Shown piece after piece: positions 1 to 7,978 of a stretch of 64,000 bases of DNA. Both the position numbers and the translations under genes were made by a program. Within the stretch, counting starts at the first letter, position 1. Each line of letters opens with the position of its first letter. Below the pieces are notes generated by a model, which did not search any database, was not told the DNA's origin, and saw nothing but the letters and a program-made list of their open reading frames with translations. Source of the DNA: Sphingopyxis bauzanensis (GTDB lineage Bacteria; Pseudomonadota; Alphaproteobacteria; Sphingomonadales; Sphingomonadaceae); the NCBI RefSeq assembly GCF_002205675.1, contig NZ_NISK01000002.1, positions 248,001 through 312,000 of the forward strand. The letters are read 5' to 3'.

Positions 1-443
1 ATCATATGCAGGCGCTAACCCCGGTCTCGCTGGCGCTGGTGCCATTGCCCGCGCTCGAGCAGCTCGCGGAGGCGCGGCCATCGATCGCGCGCGCAATCCT
101 CGTCGACATTCTTATCGAGGCCTCGATCGGCCGCGAATGGCAGCTCAATATCGGGCGGCGCCATGCGCTGCCGCGCCTCGCGCATTTTCTCTGCGAATTT
201 GTTTACCGCATGCAGCTCATCTTCGCGCATTCGAGTGACGAGATCGAGGTTCCCATTACGCAGGAACAGCTCGCCGATATTCTCGGTCTGACCCCCGTCC
301 ACGTCAATCGCACCTTGAAAACAATCGAACAGGCAGGCGCCGTGGTCCGAAAGGGCCGCCGCCTTTATACCCGCGATGTCGCAGCACTGGCACAACTGGC
401 GGATTTCACGCCGCTCTATTTGCACCGCGACAACGCCAATTAG
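1..443 (+). CDS. Crp/Fnr-family transcriptional regulator, C-terminal part (5' truncated)
   Basis: The reading frame is open to the window edge, so the gene begins upstream; only the last ~147 codons are seen. The visible part is the end of the effector domain and dimer helix, then a Crp-type winged helix-turn-helix (about residues 80-125) with the core LADILGLTPVHVNRTL. The effector-binding barrel lies outside the window, so the ligand cannot be judged. It resembles the C-terminal half of the regulator at 4940-5668 and ends with a similar YLHRD/YLHLD motif, so the two are likely paralogues. Such proteins bind DNA as dimers. The DUF6894 gene starts 26 bases downstream. Confidence 0.85.
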   Translation, partial: HMQALTPVSLALVPLPALEQLAEARPSIARAILVDILIEASIGREWQLNIGRRHALPRLAHFLCEFVYRMQLIFAHSSDEIEVPITQEQLADILGLTPVHVNRTLKTIEQAGAVVRKGRRLYTRDVAALAQLADFTPLYLHRDNAN

Positions 444-469
444 GACGCCGACCGGCAAGGAGACCTGCA

Positions 470-721
470 ATGCCCCGCTATTTTTTTCATACCAGCGATG
501 GCTCTTGCGACCGTGACGATGTTGGCGTCGAACTGGCCGATCCTGCAGCGGCGCGGCGCGAGGCGATCCGCTATGGCGGGAGCCTGTTGCACGACAATCC
601 CGATATCATCGCGGCAACCAACGGGTTACGGGTCGAAGTCGTGGACGAGCAGGGACAATTTTGCACGGCGGTGCTCATTCATGCCGTCGATGCCGAGCGC
701 GGTACCCGCGACGCCGACTGA
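470..721 (+). CDS. DUF6894-type small protein
   Basis: An 83-residue protein starting MPRYFFHTSDG with an acidic DxxGxELADPAAARREAI segment, the pattern of the DUF6894 family, common in sphingomonads and rhizobia. The start is supported by AAGGAG seven bases upstream of the ATG. There is no signal peptide or membrane segment, so it is probably cytoplasmic. It follows a Crp/Fnr gene closely and may be co-transcribed with it. The family has no established function that I know of. Family assignment is by pattern recall, and the gene itself is well supported. Confidence 0.8.
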   Translation: MPRYFFHTSDGSCDRDDVGVELADPAAARREAIRYGGSLLHDNPDIIAATNGLRVEVVDEQGQFCTAVLIHAVDAERGTRDAD

Positions 722-799
722 TCCACTAAGCGGCAGTCGGCAGCCGCATGATCGGGTCCGCCGACCCTACCCGCTGAACCAGCGCAGTCCTCAATCCCT

Positions 800-3160
800 T
801 CAAGTCCTGGCAAAAGCAGGTTCGCTGGCAAGGCGCCGAAGCGGATCTTCCTCCGGCATGCGTTGACGTGCTGCCCAGAAAACCGCCATGTCGGCATGCG
901 CCAGATGATAGGCGAGCGTCGATTCCGCCCCGACATTCAGATTGACCCCGTGCGGTGTCAGGCCGTCACGGCAACGGCCCGTTTGCGGATCGGCCAGCGC
1001 GACGCGCCGATCGTTGCGCCCGGCGAACCAGCGCCAGGCGGCGTCGGCATGCCCCGCCCAGCGCGGTGATGCGCCGCGCGCAAAAGCCGTCGCGCAGGCG
1101 GCGATCGTCGCCCATGCCTCAAGCGGCTGCTGATCGAAGGGCATTGTTTCGCCCATAAGACCAAAGCCGTCCGAGCCCACCGGCCGAAAATTGCCCTGCT
1201 CGCTAGTCTGGCGATCGCACAGCCAGACGAGCGCGGACAGACCGGCTTCTTCCATCGGAAGCGACTGCAGGCGTCTTCCGGCCCGGATCAGCACTTCGGC
1301 GAGCCGGGCATTGTCATAGGTCAGCCCCGGCTCGAACCAATCCCACGTGGGGCGACGGGCGCTCTTCCACATGGCATGCAATAAGGCGCCCGCGCGCTCG
1401 ACGAGCTGAATTGCGCGCGGATCGGACGGGTGGCGATCGAGGAGCGCGTCGGCGCCCAACGCCGCGAAGGCAATGGCGCGGGGGCTTTTGAAGTTGGCAG
1501 CGATGGCCGCTGTGCGCGCGAACCAATCGGCCGACCAGTCGCGCAGCTCGCCGGTCGCGGCGTGCGCGGCGCCATACCCGAGCGCCCAGAGCGCCCGCCC
1601 ATTGCTGTCTTCGGACCCTGTGGCCTCGAGCCAGCGCCGGTCATAGGCCATGAAATTGCGAAACGCGCGCAGCTCGTCATTCCACGCGTGCTGGATGAAG
1701 CTTGCATAGCGCAGCGCCCAATTCTGGCAATCCGGGTCCCGGCGCAGTTCGCCGCAGTTCATCAGCATGAAGGCGCGCGCATTGTCATCGATACAATAGC
1801 CATGATCCCGGTCGGCAACGGGTCCGCGGCCGTGCTGGAGGATTCCGACGCTGTCGCTCATCGCCCAGATCGCGCCTCGTGATGGTGTCGCACGGCGCAA
1901 GACTCGTTCGCCGCTTCCGCCCTCGATGACGCGGTCGAGCAGGTCTCCGAAGGCGCGCGCGATCACCGGCCACGCCGTTTGCCGTCCGCGCTTGTACGCG
2001 CGCCGCTGGAGCGCCTCGCGCTCTGCGGGGACCGCAAGCAAAAGGAGCGCCGCCTCGGCAATGGCCTCGCTGTCCGCCTGCGGCACGAGGATGCCGACAT
2101 CGTCGGCGAGAAGCTCGCGCGCGTGAACAAATGGCGTCGAGATCACCGCACGACCGAGCGCGACGGCATAAGCAAGCGTGCCCGACGTGACCTGAGCAAG
2201 ATTGGGATAGGGGGCGAGATAGATGTCACACAACTCGATTGCCTCGAGCAGTTCGGGGGTATCGAGGAACCGGTCATCCCACGCCAGATTACTGGCCACG
2301 CCGAGGCTTTCCGCCAGGGCGACAAGACTTTCCCGATAGGCTTCTCCCTCAGCGGCCACCAGATTGGGATGAGTGGCGCCGACGATCCGGTAGAGAATAT
2401 CGGGATATTGGGCGGCGATCGTGGGCAGCGCACGAATAGCGGTTTCCAGCCCCTTGCCGGGGCCGAGTAAGCCGAATGTGGACAGCACGGGCCGGTCGCC
2501 GATTGCGAGCGCGCCGCGAAGCGGCGAGGACGCAGCGAAAGCGCGATCAGGGGTGCCATGTTCGATGATCGCGACCTTTGCCGGATCGGCACCGTAAAGC
2601 TCGACCAGAGTGTCGCGCCCAAACTGGCTCATGACGATAAGCTGCGAGGCCCGAGCGATCAGCCGATCAAGCACCTGGCGCTGGCCCTCGGTCGGCGCGG
2701 CGAGCACCGTGTGCAGCGTTACGACAAGCGGGGCAGCGACCCGATCGACGAGATCGAGGATGAAACCCCCTGCTTCGCCGCCGAATATTCCGAACTCGTG
2801 CTGGAGCCATACCACCGCAGCGCCGCTGGCGTTGATGGCGGCCGCCGCAGTGCGATAGGCCTGCAAATCATGATCGCCGATCGTCTGACAAATCGCGGCG
2901 TCGCTGCCGACATCGGTCTTCGCGCGCATGGCATAGACGTCGATTGCAAGATCGGCCCGTTCGCGCGCGAGATGCTCATGGACATCAGCGGTGAAGGTGG
3001 CGATGCCACAGCGCCGCGGCCTGAAACAGCCGATGAGAGCAACGCGGGGCGCTGCACGCGGCAGAGCCTCGGGCCGCGTGCAACGCGGCAATGCTTCGGG
3101 TGGCGGTGCGTCCAGCTCCGCCATGTTCGAAAAGAGCCGGTCTTCAGGTTCATACTTCAT
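800..3160 (-). CDS. Two-domain glycosyltransferase: GT4 domain plus C-terminal (alpha/alpha)6-like domain
   Basis: A 786-residue protein. The ATG at 3160 is chosen because GAGG lies ten bases upstream; a longer frame lacks this support. Residues ~40-410 are a GT-B glycosyltransferase: N-terminal Rossmann start (RVALIGCFRPRRCGIATF), donor-domain turn FGLLGPGKGLE, and the late APYPNLAQVTSGTLAYAVA segment. Residues ~430-786 form a second domain with DDNARAFM and EDSNGRALWALGYG, resembling (alpha/alpha)6-barrel sugar enzymes such as the AGE/epimerase class; its activity is unknown. No signal peptide. GT4 genes of this kind occur near GH130 genes, and a GH130 gene lies at 10773-12101. The domain split is seen; donor, acceptor and product are unknown. 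Confidence 0.85.
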   Translation of the reverse strand: MKYEPEDRLFSNMAELDAPPPEALPRCTRPEALPRAAPRVALIGCFRPRRCGIATFTADVHEHLARERADLAIDVYAMRAKTDVGSDAAICQTIGDHDLQAYRTAAAAINASGAAVVWLQHEFGIFGGEAGGFILDLVDRVAAPLVVTLHTVLAAPTEGQRQVLDRLIARASQLIVMSQFGRDTLVELYGADPAKVAIIEHGTPDRAFAASSPLRGALAIGDRPVLSTFGLLGPGKGLETAIRALPTIAAQYPDILYRIVGATHPNLVAAEGEAYRESLVALAESLGVASNLAWDDRFLDTPELLEAIELCDIYLAPYPNLAQVTSGTLAYAVALGRAVISTPFVHARELLADDVGILVPQADSEAIAEAALLLLAVPAEREALQRRAYKRGRQTAWPVIARAFGDLLDRVIEGGSGERVLRRATPSRGAIWAMSDSVGILQHGRGPVADRDHGYCIDDNARAFMLMNCGELRRDPDCQNWALRYASFIQHAWNDELRAFRNFMAYDRRWLEATGSEDSNGRALWALGYGAAHAATGELRDWSADWFARTAAIAANFKSPRAIAFAALGADALLDRHPSDPRAIQLVERAGALLHAMWKSARRPTWDWFEPGLTYDNARLAEVLIRAGRRLQSLPMEEAGLSALVWLCDRQTSEQGNFRPVGSDGFGLMGETMPFDQQPLEAWATIAACATAFARGASPRWAGHADAAWRWFAGRNDRRVALADPQTGRCRDGLTPHGVNLNVGAESTLAYHLAHADMAVFWAARQRMPEEDPLRRLASEPAFART

Positions 3161-3583
3161 GGCCCACTCGCCTCTTCTTGTAATATTGAAATGCGTGCCG
3201 CGCGACGTTCCCGAAGCTTGGTAACTCGTGGTCTTCATGCGCACGCCGCGCAGCGTCTTCTCCAAACGTCTGCTGCGGCGCACAAGTTGCGAGGCGACGC
3301 CGCAACAGTTGACGAAAACATGGGCAATTTGATCTATGTTGCCGAGAAGCCCCGTCGCCGCTGGCGCCTGTTGCGGTCGCCGTACCAGGAGCTGAATTGC
3401 CCACCCGCAGATCGTGCGCCGAGCTGCTGGCGCGCTATTGCGCGAAATTGCGACGAGGAACGATGATCCGGCTCATATGCGCGAGGCCGGCGGAAGGTTG
3501 CTGGCCGAGCGATTGTCACTAGCTCCCGCCGAAAGCGGTCCTATGTTCGATATCTTGTAGAAGATCAATGCTATCCCGCCTGC
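3161..3583. other. Intergenic region upstream of the GT4 gene
   Basis: About 420 bases holding the leader of the leftward glycosyltransferase gene and the downstream flank of the 3584-3955 gene. Open frames cross it but lack ribosome sites and consistent codon use. No clear promoter boxes or terminator were found. Confidence 0.4.
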
Positions 3584-3955
3584 TCAGAAACGCGTCGGCA
3601 TGAGATTGATCGCGATCGGCACGCGGAGCGGGCGCCAGGTTGAGCGCGCCAGTAGCTGATTGCTCTCGACCGGCTTGCGACCGCGCGCCCGATCAAGCGA
3701 CCAGGTGATATGAAACAGGCTGCCATCGGGACGGTCGGGGCATCCATCGATCGCAACCACCAGGACCTCCAGCCCCTCCCCGTCATCGGCATGACCGATG
3801 ACCTCGGCGCCCGGACGCGGCGGCGGCGGATCGCGCCGCGTCGCCTGCGCATCAAGCGTCACATGATCGGCGACAAGATCGGGCCAGCGAGGCGGAAAGA
3901 TATCGACCAGAAAGTCGCGGCTCGCAGGCGCAAGCTTCCACCCTGAAACAACCAT
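3584..3955 (-). CDS. Small protein with two HxT motifs (2H phosphoesterase-like?)
   Basis: A 123-residue protein that I do not recognise as a named family. It has two His-x-Thr motifs, HVTL (H31, T33) and HITW (H82, T84), about 50 residues apart and each followed by hydrophobic residues. This is the arrangement of the 2H phosphoesterase superfamily, including tRNA-ligase cyclic phosphodiesterase domains. At 123 residues it is short for that superfamily. There is no signal peptide. The start lies three bases after the stop of the 59-residue gene at 3959-4138, so the two form a leftward operon. The motifs are seen; the activity is inferred. Confidence 0.6.
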   Translation of the reverse strand: MVVSGWKLAPASRDFLVDIFPPRWPDLVADHVTLDAQATRRDPPPPRPGAEVIGHADDGEGLEVLVVAIDGCPDRPDGSLFHITWSLDRARGRKPVESNQLLARSTWRPLRVPIAINLMPTRF

Positions 3956-3958
3956 AGC

Positions 3959-4138
3959 TCAAACCCCGCGTTCGTCGGTGTGATCAGTTGCGATATCTTT
4001 GTCGGAGGCGCCATCGGGGACGCGATCGAGCGTATCGCTGGGGCGGCGCGCCGACCCTTCAGGCTGGTTTTCGGTCGACAGGTTGGGATTTCGCGTTTTC
4101 TCGGTGGGCACGCGACGCGTGCGACGATCGTTCGACAT
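3959..4138 (-). CDS. Small hydrophilic protein of unknown function
   Basis: A 59-residue, highly charged, probably disordered protein (starts MSNDRRTRRVPTEK) rich in Asp, Arg, Thr and Pro. The ATG at 4138 is chosen because GAGGAG lies seven bases upstream; a longer in-frame extension is less likely. It is followed after three bases by the two-HxT-motif gene, so the pair is probably one operon. No domain is recognised. The ribosome site and operon position are the main evidence that it is real. Confidence 0.55.
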   Translation of the reverse strand: MSNDRRTRRVPTEKTRNPNLSTENQPEGSARRPSDTLDRVPDGASDKDIATDHTDERGV

Positions 4139-4295
4139 TTCTACTCTCCTCAAATACTGATCCACGCCCATCCGCTCGCTGCCGCGTGATGTTGCAGTCC
4201 AGACAAGCCCAACCTCCTCGTCGGCAGTGGAAATCGCAGGGGAAGCTGCGCGAAACGCCCGGCCGGCGCGCCAGGGCCCGACCGGGCTTCGTCCG

Positions 4296-4319
4296 CCCGG
4301 TGCTAGGAGAGACACCGGG
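4296..4319 (-). terminator. Possible terminator hairpin after lipoprotein gene
   Basis: CCCGGTG (4296-4302) pairs with CACCGGG (4313-4319) around a 10-base loop, just past the stop of the leftward lipoprotein gene. No T-run follows, so intrinsic termination is uncertain. Confidence 0.35.
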
Positions 4320-4357
4320 TGACGGTCTGGTCCTCTCCCAACCGGGGATGCCGCAGA

Positions 4358-4678
4358 TCAATTGGCGGGAGGCGGCGTACCGTCTTGTTCGGGAATGGTG
4401 GAACCCGTGCCACGCGTGCCGCCCATCTCGTCATTGACCGGCGGCACCGCGGGCGGCGTCTGGCCGGGCATCGGCGCGGCCTCGCCGCCGGGCATGGTGC
4501 CAGTCTGTGTGCCGTCAACGCTGCCAGTCGCGGGATCCGTCATTGTTCCGGGCGCGGTCATGGCGCCATCGCCGGCAGGCATGGCTTGCGTGTCGTTCGG
4601 CACCGTATCATTTTCGGGAGAACTGCAGCCCGCGAGCAGCGCAAGAAAAGGCAAAGCAATCAACAGGGGTCGGGTCAT
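4358..4678 (-). CDS. Small Pro/Thr/Gly-rich lipoprotein
   Basis: A 106-residue protein with a lipoprotein signal: short basic start (MTRPLL), hydrophobic stretch and LLAGC lipobox, so Cys at about residue 18 would be lipidated. The mature part is low in complexity, rich in Met, Pro, Gly, Thr and Asp, and probably disordered. The ATG at 4678 has AAGGAG about eight bases upstream. A GGAAC-N16-CGTC box at 4711-4735 could be a general-stress promoter. Function is unknown. Lipoprotein export is inferred from the signal; whether it sits in the inner or outer membrane is not determined. Confidence 0.75.
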   Translation of the reverse strand: MTRPLLIALPFLALLAGCSSPENDTVPNDTQAMPAGDGAMTAPGTMTDPATGSVDGTQTGTMPGGEAAPMPGQTPPAVPPVNDEMGGTRGTGSTIPEQDGTPPPAN

Positions 4679-4710
4679 CAGCTGTCTCCTTTTGCGGTCT
4701 ATGAGCGACT

Positions 4711-4735
4711 GACGATGCGCGCGCGCCATCGTTCC
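4711..4735 (-). promoter_or_regulatory. Possible EcfG-type promoter
   Basis: Read leftward, GGAAC and CGTC are separated by 16 bases, one mismatch from the alphaproteobacterial general stress consensus GGAAC-N16/17-CGTT. It ends 32 bases before the lipoprotein start. Confidence 0.4.
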
Positions 4736-4939
4736 GAGGCAATGACCCGCACAGACAGAAAATTGATCCACTATATGATATGTTAGGGAGTGATGCTGCG
4801 AAGCCTGTTTAGTCGCCACCCACGAGAACAGGTCATTCGGGCGGGCAACACTCACAGCGATCGACAGGGGCGCGTCGGGCCAGCGACGCCGAGGCCCGGC
4901 GAGCCGTGGACGACGACGCCGAAGGGTTGCGGAGTCAAA

Positions 4940-5668
4940 ATGGAGCATATCGACCTGGCATTGACGCAGCGCCTGTCGGCGTTCGCCATGCTGACGGCAG
5001 ATGATCGCAAGCGTCTCAGCGATACGGTGCTGCGCAGCGCCCGCTGGTTCGCGCCCAGGCAGGAGATACTCAGCGAGGGCGAACGACCGCAATTTGTCCA
5101 TGCTGTCATCGACGGCTGGGCCGTCGCCACCAAGCAGTTGGTCGACGGTCGCCGCCAGATCGTGAACATTCTCCTTCCCGGCGATTTGTGCGCGACCAAC
5201 ATTTTCCTGCCCAAGCGGGCCGACCATGCCGTGTCGGCGCTCACCCACGCCCGCGTCGCTTTCATTGGTGCCACCGAATTTCAGGTCATGATGGCGGCAT
5301 CGCCGCGCATCGCGCAGGCGTTCTGGTGGAACGAGCTTTCGGGCGCTTCGATCCAGCGCGAATGGATGACCAGCCTCGGGCAGCGTAACGCCTATGAGCG
5401 GATCGCGCATCTACTTTGCGAATTGTACACCAGGCTGCAAGTCGTCAACATGGCCGCGCGCGGCGAGTGCGAATTTCCGGTGACCCAGAACGATCTCGCC
5501 GATGCGACGGGTTTAACCCCCGTCCATGTCAACCGGACGGTCCAGCAACTGCGCCAGGACGGCCTGATCTCGTTGCACGACAAAAAACTGGTGCTTCACG
5601 ACATTGATCGGCTGGCGATTGCGGGCCTGTTCAATCCGGCCTATCTGCATCTCGACCGGGGGCGCTGA
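4940..5668 (+). CDS. Crp/Fnr-family transcriptional regulator
   Basis: A 242-residue regulator with an N-terminal cyclic-nucleotide-type barrel (about residues 20-130, including LLPGDLCATNIFLP), a dimer helix, and a winged HTH with LADATGLTPVHVNRTV. The four N-terminal cysteines of Fnr are absent, so an Fe-S oxygen sensor is unlikely; it resembles the Crp/Fnr regulators abundant in sphingomonads. The ATG at 4940 is chosen because GGAG lies five bases upstream and the barrel begins soon after; a longer frame adds 50 unlikely residues. It is divergent from the lipoprotein gene. Its ligand and targets are unknown. Confidence 0.85.
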   Translation: MEHIDLALTQRLSAFAMLTADDRKRLSDTVLRSARWFAPRQEILSEGERPQFVHAVIDGWAVATKQLVDGRRQIVNILLPGDLCATNIFLPKRADHAVSALTHARVAFIGATEFQVMMAASPRIAQAFWWNELSGASIQREWMTSLGQRNAYERIAHLLCELYTRLQVVNMAARGECEFPVTQNDLADATGLTPVHVNRTVQQLRQDGLISLHDKKLVLHDIDRLAIAGLFNPAYLHLDRGR

Positions 5669-5737
5669 GCGCCGCCATTGGCACCGTCGTTTTCGCAGCG
5701 GAACCGTGATGCCGCTACGCTCAGCAGGGTGCCGACT

Positions 5738-5965
5738 TTATCCCGTCCCAGGCTGAGCGTCGCCCTGACGGCACGGATGCAGCTGCCACAAATTGGGTGC
5801 GGCCTTGGTCATTCGCGCGAGGAGCATCTCACCCTGCCAAAGTTCAGCCCGGGTGCCATCGGCCTCGCGCTCGGCAATGCTCAAAGCATAATCCGGCGTT
5901 TCCGCCTGGAATTCGATGCGGCGGCGATCCGAATCGCCTTCCATAACCAGTTGATACCTCAGCAT
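5738..5965 (-). CDS. Small conserved-looking protein of unknown function
   Basis: A 75-residue soluble protein starting MLRYQLVMEGDSDRRR and rich in Glu, Arg and Leu. The ATG at 5965 has an AGGG-rich stretch just upstream and is preferred to one 18 bases earlier. It resembles the small DUF6894-like or DUF-type proteins near stress genes but I cannot assign a family. It converges with the Crp/Fnr gene. No motif suggests an activity. Confidence 0.5.
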   Translation of the reverse strand: MLRYQLVMEGDSDRRRIEFQAETPDYALSIAEREADGTRAELWQGEMLLARMTKAAPNLWQLHPCRQGDAQPGTG

Positions 5966-6221
5966 GACCCCTGCCCTTTCCATCGCAGACCGTCACTCTG
6001 CCATGACAAGTTATTGAATGGTCGGCCGATTTTCTGAGAAGCCACTGAAAATGAAAACGACTGTCCCGCAACCCGACCCGGTGGAAACCGCCCATTCAAT
6101 CTAGCGCCCAGCCTGTGCGGCGCACCAACATAGGTTGCTGCCAGCGCCATCGCCGCCGACAACGGATTTCCTATCCTGGGTCAATTTTCAACCAGTGTCC
6201 GCCGATGCGCGGCATCACGGC

Positions 6222-6247
6222 GGAACCAGCGCGCACCCGGTCACGTT
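6222..6247 (+). promoter_or_regulatory. EcfG-type general stress promoter
   Basis: GGAAC (6222-6226) and CGTT (6244-6247) are separated by 17 bases, an exact match to the alphaproteobacterial EcfG sigma consensus, 42 bases before the start of the DUF4142 gene. Confidence 0.65.
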
Positions 6248-6289
6248 GGCGAGCGCAGAGGGGGCGTGACCCAGGACAGGAGATGATCG

Positions 6290-6892
6290 ATGAATTATGT
6301 CAGTCTGCTCGGCGCTTCAGCGCTGTTTCTTGCCGCCTGCGACGGCAGCAGCGAGAGAGCTTCGGCGGCCGCCGACCCGGCGACAAATTCCGCTGCGCCC
6401 GCGGCTGAAATGATGCCAAGCGCCAGCGCGCCGACTGCGCCGACCGATGCCCAAAGCTATGTCACCATGGCCGGCGCTGCGGATATGTGGGAAATCGAAT
6501 CCTCGCGCGCGATCCTTGCCAAGACGAGCAACGACGCAGTCAGAGACTTTGCGCAGATGATGATCGAGCAGCATGGCCGGTCGACCGCCAAGATCAAGGC
6601 GGCGGCGGGAACGGCCGACATCGATGTTACGCCGCCCCGCCTCGATGGGGATCAGCAACGGATGCTCGACGACATCCAGCGCGCCGACGCGGCAGGCGCT
6701 GACGCGATCTATCTGCGCCACCAGCGGACCGCCCATGACAAGGCACTTGCCCTGCATAGGGGCTATGCGGAGCAGGGCGATACCGCCAGCTTGAAGCAGG
6801 TGGCCAGCGAGATCGTGGCCGTCGTCGAAATGCATCGCCGCGAGCTCGACAAGCTCGGTAGCGCAGCGGGGGCCACGTCCGATGGAACATGA
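6290..6892 (+). CDS. DUF4142 lipoprotein
   Basis: A 200-residue protein with a lipoprotein signal ending LFLAAC (Cys about residue 17), an Ala/Pro/Ser linker, then a helical DUF4142 domain (about residues 55-190) with SYVTMAGAADMWEIESSR, the VRDFAQMMIEQH segment and LHRGYAEQGD near the end. This is a ferritin-like helical bundle family, often found near stress genes; the iron role is not established. The start has GGAGATGATCG ahead of the ATG. An EcfG-type promoter lies upstream. It overlaps the next small gene by 11 bases. It is likely anchored facing the periplasm. Confidence 0.88.
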   Translation: MNYVSLLGASALFLAACDGSSERASAAADPATNSAAPAAEMMPSASAPTAPTDAQSYVTMAGAADMWEIESSRAILAKTSNDAVRDFAQMMIEQHGRSTAKIKAAAGTADIDVTPPRLDGDQQRMLDDIQRADAAGADAIYLRHQRTAHDKALALHRGYAEQGDTASLKQVASEIVAVVEMHRRELDKLGSAAGATSDGT

Positions 6893-7220
6893 CCGAGCCA
6901 GCAAGAATGATGTCGGACAGCGCTCGCGTGAAAGCGGCGCGAGCAATGAGACGAGCCGCACGCCAGGCTCCTTGCCCCCCGAAAAGATCGAGGATCGCGG
7001 CAATGTCGGCACGGCGCGCCCCGAGCAGTATCCGAAAGAGGATCGGGCGGCTGCCGATCCGGCAGCCCAAAACCGCGGACGCCGGGCGAGCAAGGGAAGC
7101 GGCCCGGCCAGCGGCAGCGGGGCCGGCGCGGGCGGCAAGGGCAACAGCGATGGATCAGCCTCGCGGCGGGCGCCGCGAGAGCATCAAAGAGAAAGGACAA
7201 GAGGATGGAATGGCCCCTGA
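6882..7220 (+). CDS. Small low-complexity hydrophilic protein
   Basis: A 112-residue frame starting MEHDRASKNDVGQRS, rich in Gly, Arg, Ser, Ala and Glu, with no hydrophobic segment and probable disorder. It overlaps the DUF4142 gene by 11 bases at its start and the next small membrane protein by 16 bases at its end, giving three nested reading frames. No family is recognised. Coding status rests on its operon position; the composition alone is not strong evidence, so confidence is moderate. Confidence 0.45.
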   Translation: MEHDRASKNDVGQRSRESGASNETSRTPGSLPPEKIEDRGNVGTARPEQYPKEDRAAADPAAQNRGRRASKGSGPASGSGAGAGGKGNSDGSASRRAPREHQRERTRGWNGP

Positions 7221-7381
7221 TGACGGTATTGGGACCGATCCTGTTCGCAGTGATTGTGCTGTGGGTGATGGCCCATAACCGCCAGACGAAGGCGGAAAAG
7301 CGGCGTACCGAAGAAGCGACACGAAAGCGCCGCGCCGAGGAAGAAGCTGACCAAAAAGCCCAGGAACGCGAAGCGGGATGA
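7205..7381 (+). CDS. Small single-pass membrane protein
   Basis: A 58-residue protein beginning MEWPLMTVLGPILFAVIVLW: one N-terminal membrane span (about residues 6-23) followed by a charged Lys/Arg/Glu-rich tail that looks like a short coiled coil. AAAGGA lies eight bases before the ATG. The family is common in alphaproteobacteria as small hypothetical proteins without known function. It begins inside the end of the 6882-7220 gene, suggesting an operon with the DUF4142 gene. Confidence 0.7.
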   Translation: MEWPLMTVLGPILFAVIVLWVMAHNRQTKAEKRRTEEATRKRRAEEEADQKAQEREAG

Positions 7382-7393
7382 GGTCAACCAAGG

Positions 7394-7537
7394 CTATTGG
7401 CGCCGCGTATATAGGCGAAGATCGCCCTCTGGGGTTCGTATCCGGATCCGGGCATGACCGTCATGCTTCTGGCCGATGATCTTATAGACCTGGGTTAACG
7501 CCGCTGCACGATAGCGCGAGCGCCGGACAGTTTTCAC
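7394..7537 (-). CDS. Possible 47-residue basic protein with GTG start
   Basis: The frame VKTVRRSRYRAAALTQVYKI continues into a basic region and ends at 7394. A GTG at 7537 has AGGAG nine bases upstream. There is no signal peptide. The protein is too short for family recognition, and the gene is inferred from the ribosome site and reading frame only. It converges with the 58-residue membrane protein gene. The rest of 7382-7978 holds a terminator-like hairpin and no other supported gene. Confidence 0.35.
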   Translation of the reverse strand: MKTVRRSRYRAAALTQVYKIIGQKHDGHARIRIRTPEGDLRLYTRRQ

Positions 7538-7607
7538 CCTGACGGCTCCTGCCGGCTCCGCGCCTCGGCCAACCGCGCGGCAAATCAATCCCGCCGGACG
7601 AGACGAC

Positions 7608-7637
7608 AAAAAGGCCCCGCGTTGATGCGAGGCCTTT
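7608..7637. terminator. Rho-independent-like hairpin
   Basis: AAAAAGGCCCCGC pairs with GCGAGGCCTTT around a short GTTGAT loop. A-run and T-run flank the GC stem, so it could terminate in either direction. Confidence 0.5.
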
Positions 7638-7978
7638 CCGTCCTCATTTGCATGGCTACGCCTGAGGAGATGCGCTGCCCGTCGGTGTCGCTTCCGAGCC
7701 GTGCTAGCCGGGCGAGCATAGCGGCTTGGGCCGAGGCGTGACTCACCTATGTTAACGCTTGGGCGCAACGCAAAGCACGTTCGGCAGCGCCGGAGCAATC
7801 CGCGCCGCAGCGAGGAGCAGCCCGCGGCAACTGTCCGAGGGTAATGGCGTACCCCGAGAGGTGGCGCGCGGTGATAGCAGCCACTGGGCCCCTATTCCCG
7901 CGCGCACCGCACCCCGGACGCTGCAACCGCACGGGCCACCCAGCGTTGACAAGAAATGATAATAGCCCGCCTTTTGCC

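Noticed and set aside
2558..3466. 302-residue rightward frame over the GT4 gene
   Set aside because: It lies antisense to a well-supported glycosyltransferase and has no family pattern or ribosome site.
7946..7963. TTGACA with a TATAAT-like GATAAT as a sigma-70 promoter for the phosphatase gene
   Set aside because: The spacing is only about six bases, far below the usual 16-18.
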